A stretch of 64,000 bases of DNA from Glycomyces harbinensis (GCF_900101745.1 NZ_FNAD01000003.1:1-64000), one strand, 5' to 3'; numbered from the stretch's first letter, positions 16,985 to 25,530 are shown. Notes: generated by a model not told the origin, from the sequence alone. Made by a program: numbers and translations.

Positions 16985-17874
16985 GCCGCAACGACGACCG
17001 CAGTCCGGCCGGAACGCGCCCCGCCGAGGCCCGATCCGGACCGGACCGCCCGCAAGCGCGCCGGCGGCGCCACCCCAGACCCCGGCCGCGTCCCGCCTCC
17101 CCAAGGAGGACTCCGCTGCTCCTGGGAGCGGCCGGGGTCGCCGCCGCCCTCGCGATCGGCCAGATCCTCCCGCACACCGGCCTGGTCGACCCCGACTACA
17201 CGCCCACCACCGGCGCGGTCGCCGCCGCGCTGGCCGACGACCTCGTCCGATCCGAGTTCTGGCGCGCCCTCGCCGACACCCTGACCGCCTGGGCCCTCGG
17301 CCTCGCGATCGCCGTCGCCGCCGGGGCCGTCCTCGGCATCCTGATCGGCTCCCTCCCGTTCGTGCGCGCGGCCACCGCCTCCACCGTCGAGTTCCTGCGC
17401 CCCATCCCCTCGGTCGCCCTGGTGCCCTTGGCGGTCCTGCTGTTCGGCACCCGCCTGCCCTCGACCCTGCTCCTGGTCGTCTACGCCGCGTTCTGGCAGG
17501 TCCTCGTCCAAGTGCTCGCCGGCGTCCGCGACATCGACCCGGTCGCCGCCGACACCGCCCGGAGCTTCCGCCTGAGCCCTTGGGAGCGCCTTCGCCACCT
17601 CGCCTGGCCCACCGCGCTGCCCTATCTCATGACCGGCGTCCGCCTGGCGGCCACGGTCGCCCTCGTCCTCGCCATCACCGCCGAACTCGTCATCGGCTCG
17701 CCCGGACTGGGCCACGAGATCGCCGTCGCCCAGTCCTCGGGCGCGACCGAGCGGATGTACGCGCTCATCTGGGTCGCCGGCGGCCTCGGCGTCCTCGTCA
17801 ACCTCGCCGTGCGCGCGGTCGAGAGAGGCGCCCTGGGCTGGCACCCGTCCGTCCGATCGGAGGCGACCGCGTGA
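16981..17874 (+). CDS. ABC importer permease (SsuC/TauC type), first copy
   Basis: 297 residues. A 45-residue arginine/proline-rich cytoplasmic leader precedes about six membrane helices. The ATPase-docking loop shows the expected A-A-D-T-A-R-S-F-R-L-S-P-W-E-R-L near residue 190. Start and stop overlap their neighbours by four bases (ATGA and GTGA), so it is translated in a chain with the lipoprotein and the second permease. The two permeases differ enough to form a heterodimeric pore. Confidence 0.9.
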   Translation: MSRNDDRSPAGTRPAEARSGPDRPQARRRRHPRPRPRPASPRRTPLLLGAAGVAAALAIGQILPHTGLVDPDYTPTTGAVAAALADDLVRSEFWRALADTLTAWALGLAIAVAAGAVLGILIGSLPFVRAATASTVEFLRPIPSVALVPLAVLLFGTRLPSTLLLVVYAAFWQVLVQVLAGVRDIDPVAADTARSFRLSPWERLRHLAWPTALPYLMTGVRLAATVALVLAITAELVIGSPGLGHEIAVAQSSGATERMYALIWVAGGLGVLVNLAVRAVERGALGWHPSVRSEATA

Positions 17875-18638
17875 ACCTCCTGCGACGGGCCCTCGCGCTC
17901 ACGGCCCTCCCCGCGATCCTCTTGGGCGCCTGGTGGATCGCCTCCGACGGCTCCACCAGCTTCTACTTCCCGCCACTGCGCGAGATCCTCGCCGAGTTCG
18001 GCGAGACGTGGACGGCCGACCGGTGGGCCGCCGACGTCCTGCCCAGCGTCGCCCGCCTCGGCGCCGGCTACGGCGCCTCCTGCCTCCTCGGCGTCGGTCT
18101 CGGCCTCCTCATCGGACGCACGACCTGGCTCATGCACCTCGCCGAACCCGTCCTGGAGTTCGCCCGCGCCGTCCCGCCGCCGGTCCTCGTCCCGGTCATC
18201 ATGCTGTTCGCAGGGATCGGCGACACGATGAAGACCGCCGTCATCGTCTCCGGCTGCGTCTGGCCGATCCTGCTCAACACGATCGCCGGGGTCCGCTCGG
18301 CCGACGCGGTCCAGCTCGACACGGCCGCCGCGTTCGGCCTGGGCCGCACCAGGACCCTCGTGTCGGTCGTCGTGCCCGCCGCGAGCCCCCGGATCGTCAC
18401 CGGGATGCGCCAGGCCCTCGCCGTCGGCGTCATCCTCATGGTCATCAGCGAGATGTTCGCCGCCCAGTCCGGGCTCGGCTTCGCGATCGTCCAGTTCCAG
18501 CGCAGCTACGCGATCCCCGCGATGTGGAGCGGCATCCTCCTCCTCGGCTGCCTCGGGGTCGCCCTCGCGGCCCTGTTCACCCTGTTCGACCGGGCGGTCC
18601 TGCACTGGTACCACCGGATGCGCGAAAGGAGCGCCTGA
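17871..18638 (+). CDS. ABC importer permease (SsuC/TauC type), second copy
   Basis: 255 residues, about six helices. The docking loop is L-D-T-A-A-A-F-G-L-G-R-T-R-T-L near residue 150. GTG 17871 lies in the GTGA overlap with the first permease and has GGAGGCGACC before it. Most members of this importer class use one permease gene as a homodimer. Two adjacent, diverged genes imply a heterodimer here. The next start follows the stop without a gap. Confidence 0.9.
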   Translation: MNLLRRALALTALPAILLGAWWIASDGSTSFYFPPLREILAEFGETWTADRWAADVLPSVARLGAGYGASCLLGVGLGLLIGRTTWLMHLAEPVLEFARAVPPPVLVPVIMLFAGIGDTMKTAVIVSGCVWPILLNTIAGVRSADAVQLDTAAAFGLGRTRTLVSVVVPAASPRIVTGMRQALAVGVILMVISEMFAAQSGLGFAIVQFQRSYAIPAMWSGILLLGCLGVALAALFTLFDRAVLHWYHRMRERSA

Positions 18639-19415
18639 GTGCTCGAAGCGGACGGCATCGGCAAGGACTACCGGGTCGACGGCGCGGTCAACACCGCGAT
18701 CGACTCGCTCACCTTCCAAGTGGCCGAAGGCGAACTGGTCTGCATCGTCGGCCCCTCCGGCTGCGGCAAGACCACCCTCCTGCGCATCTGCGCCGGACTC
18801 CTCGCCCCCACCCGAGGTGTCGCCAAAGTGGACGGACGCGAGGTCGACGGCCCTCCCGCCGACACCGCCGTCGTCTTCCAGGAGTACGGACGCAGCCTCT
18901 TCCCGTGGATGCGCGTGGGCGCCAACGTCGACCTGCCGCTGCGGCGCCTCGGCCTCACCCGGGCCGAACGGCGCGAACGCGTCGCCGAGGCCCTGGGCCT
19001 CGTCGACCTCGCCGGACGCGAGCGGGCCTGGCCCTGGCAGCTGTCGGGCGGGATGCAGCAGCGCGTCGCCATCGCCCGCGCCGTCGCCTACCGGCCCCGG
19101 CTCCTGCTCATGGACGAGCCGTTCGCCGCCGTCGACGCCCAGACCCGCGCCGAACTCGAAGACCTCATCCGGGACCTGTGGCACCGCCTCGGCGTCACCG
19201 TCGTGTTCATCACCCACGACATCGACGAATCGGTCTACCTGGGCCAGCGCGTCCTCGTCCTCTCCTCTTCGCCCACCCGCATGCAAGCCGAGATCCACAT
19301 CGGACTCGGTGAGGACCGCGACCAGCTCGCCACCCGCTCGAGCCCCGAGTTCGCGAAGCTGCGCGGCGCGGTCTGGAAGGAGATCCAGGCGGCCAAGAAG
19401 GGCGGGGGCGAATGA
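18639..19415 (+). CDS. ABC importer ATPase (SsuB/TauB type)
   Basis: 258 residues. Walker A is G-P-S-G-C-G-K-T-T (about 38-46), the Q-loop is V-V-F-Q-E-Y, the signature is L-S-G-G-M-Q-Q-R, Walker B is L-L-L-M-D-E-P, and the switch histidine is in F-I-T-H-D-I-D-E-S. These are the marks of nitrate/sulfonate/taurine-type importers. The GTG start sits directly after the preceding stop, and the gene overlaps pobA by ATGA. It energises the two permeases. Confidence 0.93.
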   Translation: MLEADGIGKDYRVDGAVNTAIDSLTFQVAEGELVCIVGPSGCGKTTLLRICAGLLAPTRGVAKVDGREVDGPPADTAVVFQEYGRSLFPWMRVGANVDLPLRRLGLTRAERRERVAEALGLVDLAGRERAWPWQLSGGMQQRVAIARAVAYRPRLLLMDEPFAAVDAQTRAELEDLIRDLWHRLGVTVVFITHDIDESVYLGQRVLVLSSSPTRMQAEIHIGLGEDRDQLATRSSPEFAKLRGAVWKEIQAAKKGGGE

Positions 19416-20581
19416 AGGCGCGCGTCGGCATCATCGGGGCCGGTCCCGCCGGGCTCCTCCTCGCGCTCCTGCTGCACCGCAGCGGGATCGACTCGTTCGT
19501 GGTGGAGCGGCGCAGCCGCGCCCACTGCGAGTCGCGCGTGCGGGCCGGCGTCCTCGAGCAGGGCACGGTCGACACGCTCACCGCGGCGGGCGTCGGGGAG
19601 CGGATGCTCGCCGAAGGCCATGTGCACCACGGCATCGAGCTGCGCTTCGGAGGCCGGGGCCACCGGATCGCCTTCGAGGACCTCGTGCCGGGCCGCGCGA
19701 TCACCGTGTACGGGCAGCAGGAGGTCGTCAAGGACCTCATCGCCGCGAACCTCGCCGCGGGCGTGCCGATCCGCTTCGAGGCCGACGACGTGGCCGTCCA
19801 CGACATCGACGGCGACCCGTTCCTCACCTTCGGCGCCGATCGGCTCGACTGCGACGTGATCGCCGGGTGCGACGGCTTCCACGGCGTCTCGCGCGCCTCC
19901 GTTCCCGCGAATCGCCTGCGGCTGTTCGAGAAGACCTACCGGTTCGCGTGGCTGGGCGTCCTCGCCGACGTCGCCCCGTCCGCCTCGGAGCTCGTCTACT
20001 CCGCGTCCGAGCGGGGCTTCTCGCTGCACTCGATGCGCTCGGACCTGGTGAGCCGCTTCTACCTCCAGGTCCCGCCCGACGCCCGGGCCGAGGACTGGAC
20101 CCACGAGGCGATCTGGGCCGAGCTCAAGGCCCGCCACGAGACCGTGCCGGGCTTCACCCTCGCCACGGGGCCGATCCGCGAGGTCGACGTGGCGGTGATG
20201 CGCTCGTTCGTGGTGGAGCCCATGCGGTTCGGGCGGCTCTTCCTCGCCGGGGACGCGGCGCACATCGTGCCGCCGACGGGGGCGAAGGGCCTCAACCTGG
20301 CGGTGGCCGACGTCCGGGTCCTCGCGGCGGCGCTGGGGGAGTACTGCCGGACGGGTTCGGAGGCGGGCCTGGACGCCTATTCGGCGACGTGCCTGCGGCG
20401 GGTGTGGCGCGTCCAGCACTTCTCGTCGTGGATGACGAGCCTGCTGCACCGGTTCGGCGACGGCGACGGCGGTTTCGACCGGCGGATCCAGCGGGCCCGG
20501 CTCGAAGGGGTCGTGCGCTCGCGGGCGCAGGCGACCGTGCTGGCCGAGAACTACGTGGGGCTGCCGTACGAGGACGCGTGA
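19412..20581 (+). CDS. pobA: 4-hydroxybenzoate 3-monooxygenase
   Basis: An FAD enzyme that hydroxylates 4-hydroxybenzoate to protocatechuate with NAD(P)H and oxygen. 389 residues, against 394 in Pseudomonas. The FAD motif is G-A-G-P-A-G (9-14), then R-A-G-V-L-E-Q-G-T-V-D (44-54), D-C-D-V-I-A-G-C-D-G-F-H-G, and G-D-A-A-H-I-V-P-P-T-G-A-K-G-L-N (about 280). Substrate-contact residues known from the Pseudomonas enzyme are kept: the tyrosine of E-L-V-Y, Ser and Arg of H-S-M-R, the Tyr of R-F-Y, and the C-terminal Tyr of E-N-Y-V-G-L-P-Y. It is coupled to the ABC importer by ATGA. No protocatechuate ring-cleavage genes are in the window. Confidence 0.95.
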   Translation: MKARVGIIGAGPAGLLLALLLHRSGIDSFVVERRSRAHCESRVRAGVLEQGTVDTLTAAGVGERMLAEGHVHHGIELRFGGRGHRIAFEDLVPGRAITVYGQQEVVKDLIAANLAAGVPIRFEADDVAVHDIDGDPFLTFGADRLDCDVIAGCDGFHGVSRASVPANRLRLFEKTYRFAWLGVLADVAPSASELVYSASERGFSLHSMRSDLVSRFYLQVPPDARAEDWTHEAIWAELKARHETVPGFTLATGPIREVDVAVMRSFVVEPMRFGRLFLAGDAAHIVPPTGAKGLNLAVADVRVLAAALGEYCRTGSEAGLDAYSATCLRRVWRVQHFSSWMTSLLHRFGDGDGGFDRRIQRARLEGVVRSRAQATVLAENYVGLPYEDA

Positions 20582-20649
20582 GGCGCCGCCGCGCGGGGCC
20601 TCGCCCGGTGCGGCGCCGTGTGCGGACGGTGCTTGAGCGACCCTGCCGC

Positions 20650-20674
20650 ATTAATGGGAATCATATTCATTAAT
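20650..20674. promoter_or_regulatory. AT-rich palindrome resembling a Zur box
   Basis: ATTAATG and CATTAAT flank an 11-base centre. The core TGGGAATCATATTCA matches 12 of 15 positions of the actinobacterial Zur-type site TGAAAATCATTTTCA. It lies between the 3' ends of two convergent genes, so its target is unclear. Confidence 0.35.
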
Positions 20675-20709
20675 ATGGCGGGATGCACGCGTTCGAGCAC
20701 CGCCCGCCG

Positions 20710-21285
20710 TCAGCGCGGAATGCGCAGCCGGAAGTGGACGGTCTCGAACGGCTCGTCCGACCCGTCGCGCATGTCGTTGACGGCCACGCGCTCGTCGAAC
20801 AGGACGGCGCCGCGCCTGGACCAGAACTCGACCGCGCCCGGCGTCCGCGCGTCGGTGTGCAGGTAGACCCCGGTGTAGCGCTCGCGGCCGGCGATGAAGT
20901 CGAGGCAGGCGTCGACGAGGCCGCCCGCCAGGCCGCGCCGGCGGTGCTCGGGGCGCACGTAGACGCGGTAGAGGCTCGCGGTGCGGCCCTCCTCGAAGTG
21001 CCGCGTCACCTCGTGGGGGTGCGGCGGCGAGACCGGGGTCTGCCCGCGCACGCCCGCGGTGCCCACGACCCGGCCGTCGCGGACGGCGACGAACAGCGCG
21101 TTGTCCTCGGGCGCCAGGTAGGACGACTCCAGGTCGATGATGTCGCCGTGCCACCGCGGCAGGTACCCGTGCCCGAAATCGCGGTACACGGTATCCAGCA
21201 TCACCGAGCGGGCCTGCGCGACGTCGCCCGGTTCCGCCTGCCGCAGCACGTAATCGGCCGCACCTTTGGTCTCAGTAGTGGTCAT
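20710..21285 (-). CDS. GNAT-family N-acetyltransferase
   Basis: 191 residues. The acetyl-CoA-binding segment is S-L-Y-R-V-Y-V-R-P-E-H-R-R-R-G-L-A-G-G-L (about 110-129), and the fold ends with F-W-S-R-R-G-A-V-L-F. The acceptor is unknown. ATG 21285 is preferred: the alternative ATG at 21306 sits inside the AT-rich dyad between this gene and the nickel-type importer and has no ribosome site. Because the shared upstream region holds a Nur-like box, this gene may respond to nickel with its divergent neighbour; this is inference. Confidence 0.85.
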   Translation of the reverse strand: MTTTETKGAADYVLRQAEPGDVAQARSVMLDTVYRDFGHGYLPRWHGDIIDLESSYLAPEDNALFVAVRDGRVVGTAGVRGQTPVSPPHPHEVTRHFEEGRTASLYRVYVRPEHRRRGLAGGLVDACLDFIAGRERYTGVYLHTDARTPGAVEFWSRRGAVLFDERVAVNDMRDGSDEPFETVHFRLRIPR

Positions 21286-21305
21286 CAGACTCGACACGCA
21301 TGCCA

Positions 21306-21328
21306 TTATTGCACCTGTTTTGCAATAA
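21306..21328. promoter_or_regulatory. Candidate Nur (nickel repressor) box
   Basis: TTATTGCA (21306-21313) and TGCAATAA (21321-21328) form a perfect inverted repeat. Within it TTGCAC, five bases, TTGCAA (21309-21325) matches the Streptomyces Nur box TTGCAA-N5-TTGCAA at 11 of 12 positions. It stands 35 bases upstream of a nickel/peptide-type importer operon. Confidence 0.6.
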
Positions 21329-21362
21329 AGAAAACTTCGCGATAAGAGACGAGGCTCACTCC

Positions 21363-22880
21363 ATGCCGCTCTCCCGGCGCACCATGCTCACCGCCGCCGC
21401 GCCCCTCGGCCTCGGCGGACTCCTCGCGACCGCGGGCTGCTTCGATTCCAGTGCAAGCGAATCGGGCCGGCTCACGATCGCGATGGCGCTCACCCCCGCC
21501 GCCGCGCTCTCGCCCCACTCCGAAGACGCGTTCCTCCTCGCCCGCTGGGCCGTCGCCGAGACCCTTGTCGGCCTCGACGACAACGGCCTGCCCGTCCCCC
21601 GGCTCGCCCTCGACTGGACCCAGGTCGAGGACACCGCCTGGGATCTCACCCTCCGCGAGGGCGTCGCCTTCCAGGACGGCACCGCCCTCGACGCGGCCGC
21701 CGTCGCCGCCTGCCTCAACGCCGCCGCCTCCGCCGCGGCCGTCCCCCGCGTCATCGACGGCGTCGGCCTCACCGCCGAAGCCACCGGCGACCACACCCTC
21801 CGCATCACCACCGCCGAGACCGACCCCGTACTCCCGCAACGCCTGTCCAGCCCGCAGCTCGCGATCCTCTCCCCGGACGCCTACCAGGGCGACACCGTCG
21901 ACCCCGTCGGGCACGCCACCGGGCCCTTCACCATCACCGAGTCCACCGCCACCGGCGCCGTCCTCGAACGCCACGAGGGCTACTGGGGCGAGCCGGCCCT
22001 CCTGGACGGCTACCGCGCCGACTACGTGCCCGACGCCGCCACCCGCGTCGCGGCCCTGCGCTCCGGCGAAGCCCACGTCCTCGAAGCCGTGCCCTACGCC
22101 CAGATCGCGAACCTCCAGGACTCCCAGCTCCAGGACGCCCCCACCGGCCGCACCGTCAGCCTCTACCTCAACACCGCCGCCGGCCCCCTCGCCGACCCCG
22201 CGCTGCGGGCCGCCGTCGCCGCCGCGGTCGACCCCGGCCCGATCGTCGACGACCTCTACGAGGGCCGCGCCGACGCCCCCGAAGGGCTCTTCGGGCCCGC
22301 CCTCGCCTGGGCCGCCGACCACCGCGACCACACGCTCCCCGAGCCCGCGGCCCCCGCGGGGGAGGCGCTGCGCCTCGCCACCTACTCCAACCGCGCCGAA
22401 CTCCCCGAAGCGCTCACCGTCATCGCCGCGCAACTCGAGGCCGCCGGATTCGCGACCGAGACCGAAGTGCGCGAGTACAACGACATCGAACCCGACATGC
22501 TCGCCGGCGAATTCGACTGCGTCCTGATGTCCCGCTCGGTCGTCCAGGACTCCGGGGACGCCTACACCTACCTCGACTCCGACTTCACGACCGGCGGCGG
22601 CTTCAACGTCTCCCAGCTCGCCGACCCGGACGTGGACGCGGCCGTCGCCGCGATCAGGGCCGCCTCCGCGCCGCTCGACGGCGACACCCCCGAAGCGGTC
22701 GCCGCGCGCCGCCAGAACGCCGTGCTCGACGCCGAAGCGGTCGTCCTCGCGACCACCGCGATCGTCCCCGTCGCCCACGAACGACTCGTCACCGGTGTCG
22801 CCCAAGGCGTCACGGGCATCGCCAGCGACCCGCGCGAACGCGAGATCATCACCGCTGCGACCGACATGGACCCGGCATGA
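21363..22880 (+). CDS. Nickel/peptide-type ABC substrate-binding lipoprotein
   Basis: 505 residues, SBP family 5 (OppA/DppA/NikA). The leader has twin arginines (S-R-R-T-M-L) and a lipobox T-A-G-C, so the protein may be exported by Tat and then lipid-anchored. Family marks include L-A-R-W-A-V-A-E-T-L-V-G-L, W-D-L-T-L-R-E-G-V-A-F-Q-D-G-T and A-T-G-P-F-T-I-T. The Nur-like site upstream makes nickel (or a nickel chelate) the best guess. A peptide ligand is possible. GAGGCTC lies before ATG 21363. Confidence 0.88.
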   Translation: MPLSRRTMLTAAAPLGLGGLLATAGCFDSSASESGRLTIAMALTPAAALSPHSEDAFLLARWAVAETLVGLDDNGLPVPRLALDWTQVEDTAWDLTLREGVAFQDGTALDAAAVAACLNAAASAAAVPRVIDGVGLTAEATGDHTLRITTAETDPVLPQRLSSPQLAILSPDAYQGDTVDPVGHATGPFTITESTATGAVLERHEGYWGEPALLDGYRADYVPDAATRVAALRSGEAHVLEAVPYAQIANLQDSQLQDAPTGRTVSLYLNTAAGPLADPALRAAVAAAVDPGPIVDDLYEGRADAPEGLFGPALAWAADHRDHTLPEPAAPAGEALRLATYSNRAELPEALTVIAAQLEAAGFATETEVREYNDIEPDMLAGEFDCVLMSRSVVQDSGDAYTYLDSDFTTGGGFNVSQLADPDVDAAVAAIRAASAPLDGDTPEAVAARRQNAVLDAEAVVLATTAIVPVAHERLVTGVAQGVTGIASDPREREIITAATDMDPA

Positions 22881-23095
22881 GGCTCGCCGTTCTGGCTGCC
22901 TCGCGCGCTGCCGAGGCGACTTCGGGATACTCGGCAGCGCGCGAGACGGCCATCGCCGCCGGGCGCCTCGATTCCCTTGCCGCACAGGGAAGTTCCCCCG
23001 CGAGCGCGACCACGGCGACGGCTGCGAGCGCCTCCGTGCGGCGGACGGGCACACCGCCCCGGCCCCGCTCGGCCGCAGCGGACAGGCCCTAACCC
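22881..23095 (+). other. Intercistronic gap between binding protein and permease
   Basis: 215 bases. A frame starting at 22877 (ATGA overlap) runs 71 codons to 23092, but it is low-complexity (alanine, arginine, serine, proline) and carries a long hairpin. I consider it probably non-coding. A second small hairpin (TTCCCT/AGGGAA) lies near 22973-22992. Confidence 0.35.
22900..22945 (+). other. Long stem-loop between the lipoprotein and permease genes
   Basis: CTCGCGCGCTGCCGAG (22900-22915) pairs perfectly over 16 bases with CTCGGCAGCGCGCGAG (22930-22945) around a 14-base loop. Such loops in importer operons protect or terminate the message after the binding-protein gene, so that this protein is made in excess of the permease. 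Confidence 0.55.
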
Positions 23096-24835
23096 GTGAC
23101 ACCGCACCGAGGCGCGCTCCTCACCGGGACTCTGACGCGACTGTCGGTCCTCGCGGCCGTCCTCGTCGCGATCGGCCTGCTGCCCTGGCTCGCCGACCGC
23201 GACCCGGCCCTCACCGTCCTGCGCGCCCGCTACCCCGGACGCGAAGCCACCGAGAGCGCCCTCGCCGCCGTCCGTGCCGACCTCGGCCTCGACGCCGGGC
23301 CCCTCCCGATCCTCCGCGACCGGCTCACCGGCCTCGCCCGCGGCGACCTCGGCACCTCCTGGGCCAGCGGCGAAGCCGTCGCCGACACCGTCCTGCCCGC
23401 GTTCGCCACCTCCCTCACGGTCATGGCCGCGGCCCTGCTCGTCACCGCCGCGATCACCGCCGCCGCATGCGCACCCGCCCTGCGCCGCGCCGCGACCGGA
23501 CGGCCCGTCGGCACCGGCGGCATCGCCGTCGCCTCCTTCGCAGCCCTCCCCGACTTCCTCCTCGCCACCCTCGGCGTCGCCGTCTTCGCCGCCTGGCTCG
23601 GCCTCCTGCCCGCCTACGGCTTCGACGGCCCCGCGAACCTCGTCCTCCCCGCCCTCGCCATGGGCCTGCCCGGCGGCGGCCTCGCCGCCCGCCTCGGCCG
23701 CGACGCCATCGGCCACGTCGCCGCCGAAGACTGGGTGCGGCAGTGGCGCACCGCCGGATACTCCCGCCGCCGCATCGCACGCGGCCTCCTGCGCCGCGCC
23801 GCCCCGCCCCTCGCCCCGCAACTGGCGATCGTGGCCGTCAGCATCACCGGCGCGGCCGTCGCCGTCGAGACCGTCTTCGCCGTCCCCGGCCTCGGCCGCG
23901 CCGCCCTCGCCGCCGCCGACGCGCAAGACCTCCCGGTCCTCCAGGCGTGCATGCTGATCCTCATCGGCTTCGGCTTCGCCGCCGGACTCGCCGCGAGAGC
24001 CGGCGCCCGCCGCCTCGCCGGACCGGCCGCCGACGCCGCAGCCCTCCCGGTCGCCCCGCCCGCCACCGGCGGACGCCGCCGCCACCTCGTCTGGTTCGCC
24101 TGCGCCGCAGCGCCCCTCGCCGTCGCGATCATCTACGGGCTCGCGCGCGGCGGCACCATCGCCACCGGGACCCGCCTCGAAGGACCGGGCCTCGCCCACT
24201 GGCTCGGCACCGACGAACTCGGCCGCGACGTGCTCGCCCGCCTCGGCCAGGGCGCCTGGTGGACGGCGGGCGCGGCGCTCGGCGCGTGCGCGCTGTCGTA
24301 CGCGATCGCGCTGGCCCTCGGTTTCCTTCCGCGCCTGGCGCATCCGCTGGCGGAGGCGTTCAACTCGTTCCCGGTCGCGATCGCCGGGATGCTCGTCGTG
24401 GTCGTGCTGGGACGCGGCCAGGTCGGCGCGGTGCTCGCGGTCGTGGCCGTCTCCTGGCCGCCGCTCGCCGCCCACGCGGCCGCGCTCGTGGCCCGGGCGC
24501 GGACCGCCGGGCACCGTGAAGCGCGCCTCGCGCTGGGCGCCGGACCGGGCTGGATGCTGCGGCGCCACACGCTCCCGCTGGTCACCGGCCCGCTCGCGGC
24601 GCACGCGGGCCTGCGGCTGCCGGGCATGGCGCTCGGCATCGCGTCGCTGGGTTTTCTCGGCCTCGGCGCCGGCCCCGACGCCCCCGAATGGGGCGCGAGC
24701 CTCGCGAGATCGATGCCGTACCTCGAACGGGCCCCGCTCGCCGCCCTGGCCCCGGCCGCGGCGATGATCGCCCTCACCCTCGCGGTGATGGCGGCGGTCT
24801 CCTTCCCGAGGAGCGCGAGGCGACACGCCGCCTGA
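23096..24835 (+). CDS. Fused double permease of a nickel/peptide-type ABC importer
   Basis: 579 residues. The first half (about 1-310) is a DppB/NikB-type permease (D-L-G-T-S-W near 86, A-I-A-V-E-T-V-F-like A-V-E-T-V-F-A-V-P-G-L-G near 260). The second half (about 325-579) is a DppC/NikC-type permease (H-W-L-G-T-D-E-L-G-R-D-V-L-A-R near 365, then P-E-W-G-A-S-L). These are normally two genes, and the fusion is unusual. GTG 23096 is chosen because it gives the expected N-terminus. No ATPase gene (DppD/F or NikD/E) follows: the next genes are vapBC. The ATP-binding subunits must come from elsewhere or be missing. Confidence 0.85.
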   Translation: MTPHRGALLTGTLTRLSVLAAVLVAIGLLPWLADRDPALTVLRARYPGREATESALAAVRADLGLDAGPLPILRDRLTGLARGDLGTSWASGEAVADTVLPAFATSLTVMAAALLVTAAITAAACAPALRRAATGRPVGTGGIAVASFAALPDFLLATLGVAVFAAWLGLLPAYGFDGPANLVLPALAMGLPGGGLAARLGRDAIGHVAAEDWVRQWRTAGYSRRRIARGLLRRAAPPLAPQLAIVAVSITGAAVAVETVFAVPGLGRAALAAADAQDLPVLQACMLILIGFGFAAGLAARAGARRLAGPAADAAALPVAPPATGGRRRHLVWFACAAAPLAVAIIYGLARGGTIATGTRLEGPGLAHWLGTDELGRDVLARLGQGAWWTAGAALGACALSYAIALALGFLPRLAHPLAEAFNSFPVAIAGMLVVVVLGRGQVGAVLAVVAVSWPPLAAHAAALVARARTAGHREARLALGAGPGWMLRRHTLPLVTGPLAAHAGLRLPGMALGIASLGFLGLGAGPDAPEWGASLARSMPYLERAPLAALAPAAAMIALTLAVMAAVSFPRSARRHAA

Positions 24836-24846
24836 ATCGAAATGCG

Positions 24847-24898
24847 AGCATGCGCGAAGCATGATTCATATGCTTGCCGCATGCTTGAGAGTTACACT
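24847..24898 (+). promoter_or_regulatory. Operator and leaderless promoter of vapBC (first module)
   Basis: AGCATGCGCGAAGCAT (24847-24862) and ATGCTTGCCGCATGCT (24870-24885) are inverted repeats matching at 14 of 16 positions, each arm itself partly palindromic. A -10 hexamer TACACT (24893-24898) ends six bases before the antitoxin ATG. VapBC complexes typically bind such sites to repress their own operon. Confidence 0.55.
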
Positions 24899-24904
24899 CA
24901 GACC

Positions 24905-25135
24905 ATGAAGAACATCCAGGTGAAGAACGTTTCTGACGAAGTCCACCGGGTGTGGAAGACGCGCGCCGCCGCGGCGGGCATGTCCCTCCAGGAGTTCCTG
25001 CTCCGGAAGCTGACGCGGGAAGCACAGCAGCCCACGGTTGCCGAGGTCTTCGCGCGGGTGGAGCACCGAGGGGGTCCCGCGCTCGATCACGACGAGATCG
25101 TGGCGATGATCCGCGAAGACCGAGACGCCCGGTGA
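24905..25135 (+). CDS. vapB: VapB-type antitoxin (FitA-like)
   Basis: 76 residues. The N-terminal ribbon-helix-helix-like part reads I-Q-V-K-N-V-S-D-E-V-H-R-V-W-K-T-R-A-A-A-A-G-M-S-L-Q-E-F-L, split here only by common substitutions of the FitA group. The C-terminal tail (about 50-76) is the part expected to thread into the toxin. The start is the first ATG after the -10 site and gives a leaderless message. The stop overlaps the toxin start (GTGA). Together the two form a toxin-antitoxin pair. Confidence 0.85.
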   Translation: MKNIQVKNVSDEVHRVWKTRAAAAGMSLQEFLLRKLTREAQQPTVAEVFARVEHRGGPALDHDEIVAMIREDRDAR

Positions 25136-25530
25136 TCGTCGTCGATGCATCGGTGCTTGCTTCCGCAGTGGTGTCGTTGACCGAACCCGATACACAACTT
25201 CGCAGGGAACTTGAGCAGCACGAGTTGGCGGCACCAGATCATGTCAACCTCGAGGTGATGTCGATCCTTCGCAAATACTGCCGCAGGAATGTCCTCACTG
25301 AGGAGCGGGCCGGATTGGCCCTGTTCGACCTCAAGGAACTCTCGATCGAGCGCGTACCTTTGGCGGCCTTGGAAATCCGCATCTGGGAACTGCGGCACAA
25401 CGTGACCTCATATGATGCGGCGTATGTCGCGCTCGCAGAGCGGTTCGGCGCGGAATTGTGGACCTTCGACCGGAAGCTTGCGAATGCGCCCGGGACGGAG
25501 TGCGTCATCAAGGTTCCCGAGTTCAACTGA
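25132..25530 (+). CDS. vapC: VapC-type PIN-domain toxin
   Basis: An RNase toxin of 132 residues. The PIN-domain acidic residues are present: Asp5 in V-V-D-A-S-V-L, a Glu in N-L-E-V-M-S, and an Asp pair in S-Y-D-A-A-Y-V-A-L-A-E and F-D-R-K-L. This is the VapC/FitB arrangement and suggests an intact catalytic site. GTG 25132 overlaps the antitoxin stop. The base composition is less GC-biased than the neighbouring permease, suggesting a transferred module. A 20-base terminator stem follows at once. Confidence 0.9.
   Translation: MIVVDASVLASAVVSLTEPDTQLRRELEQHELAAPDHVNLEVMSILRKYCRRNVLTEERAGLALFDLKELSIERVPLAALEIRIWELRHNVTSYDAAYVALAERFGAELWTFDRKLANAPGTECVIKVPEFN

Noticed and set aside
20651-20866. 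Small plus-strand gene starting in the Zur-like box
   Set aside because: It is antisense to the acetyltransferase gene, has no ribosome site and no similarity to any known family.
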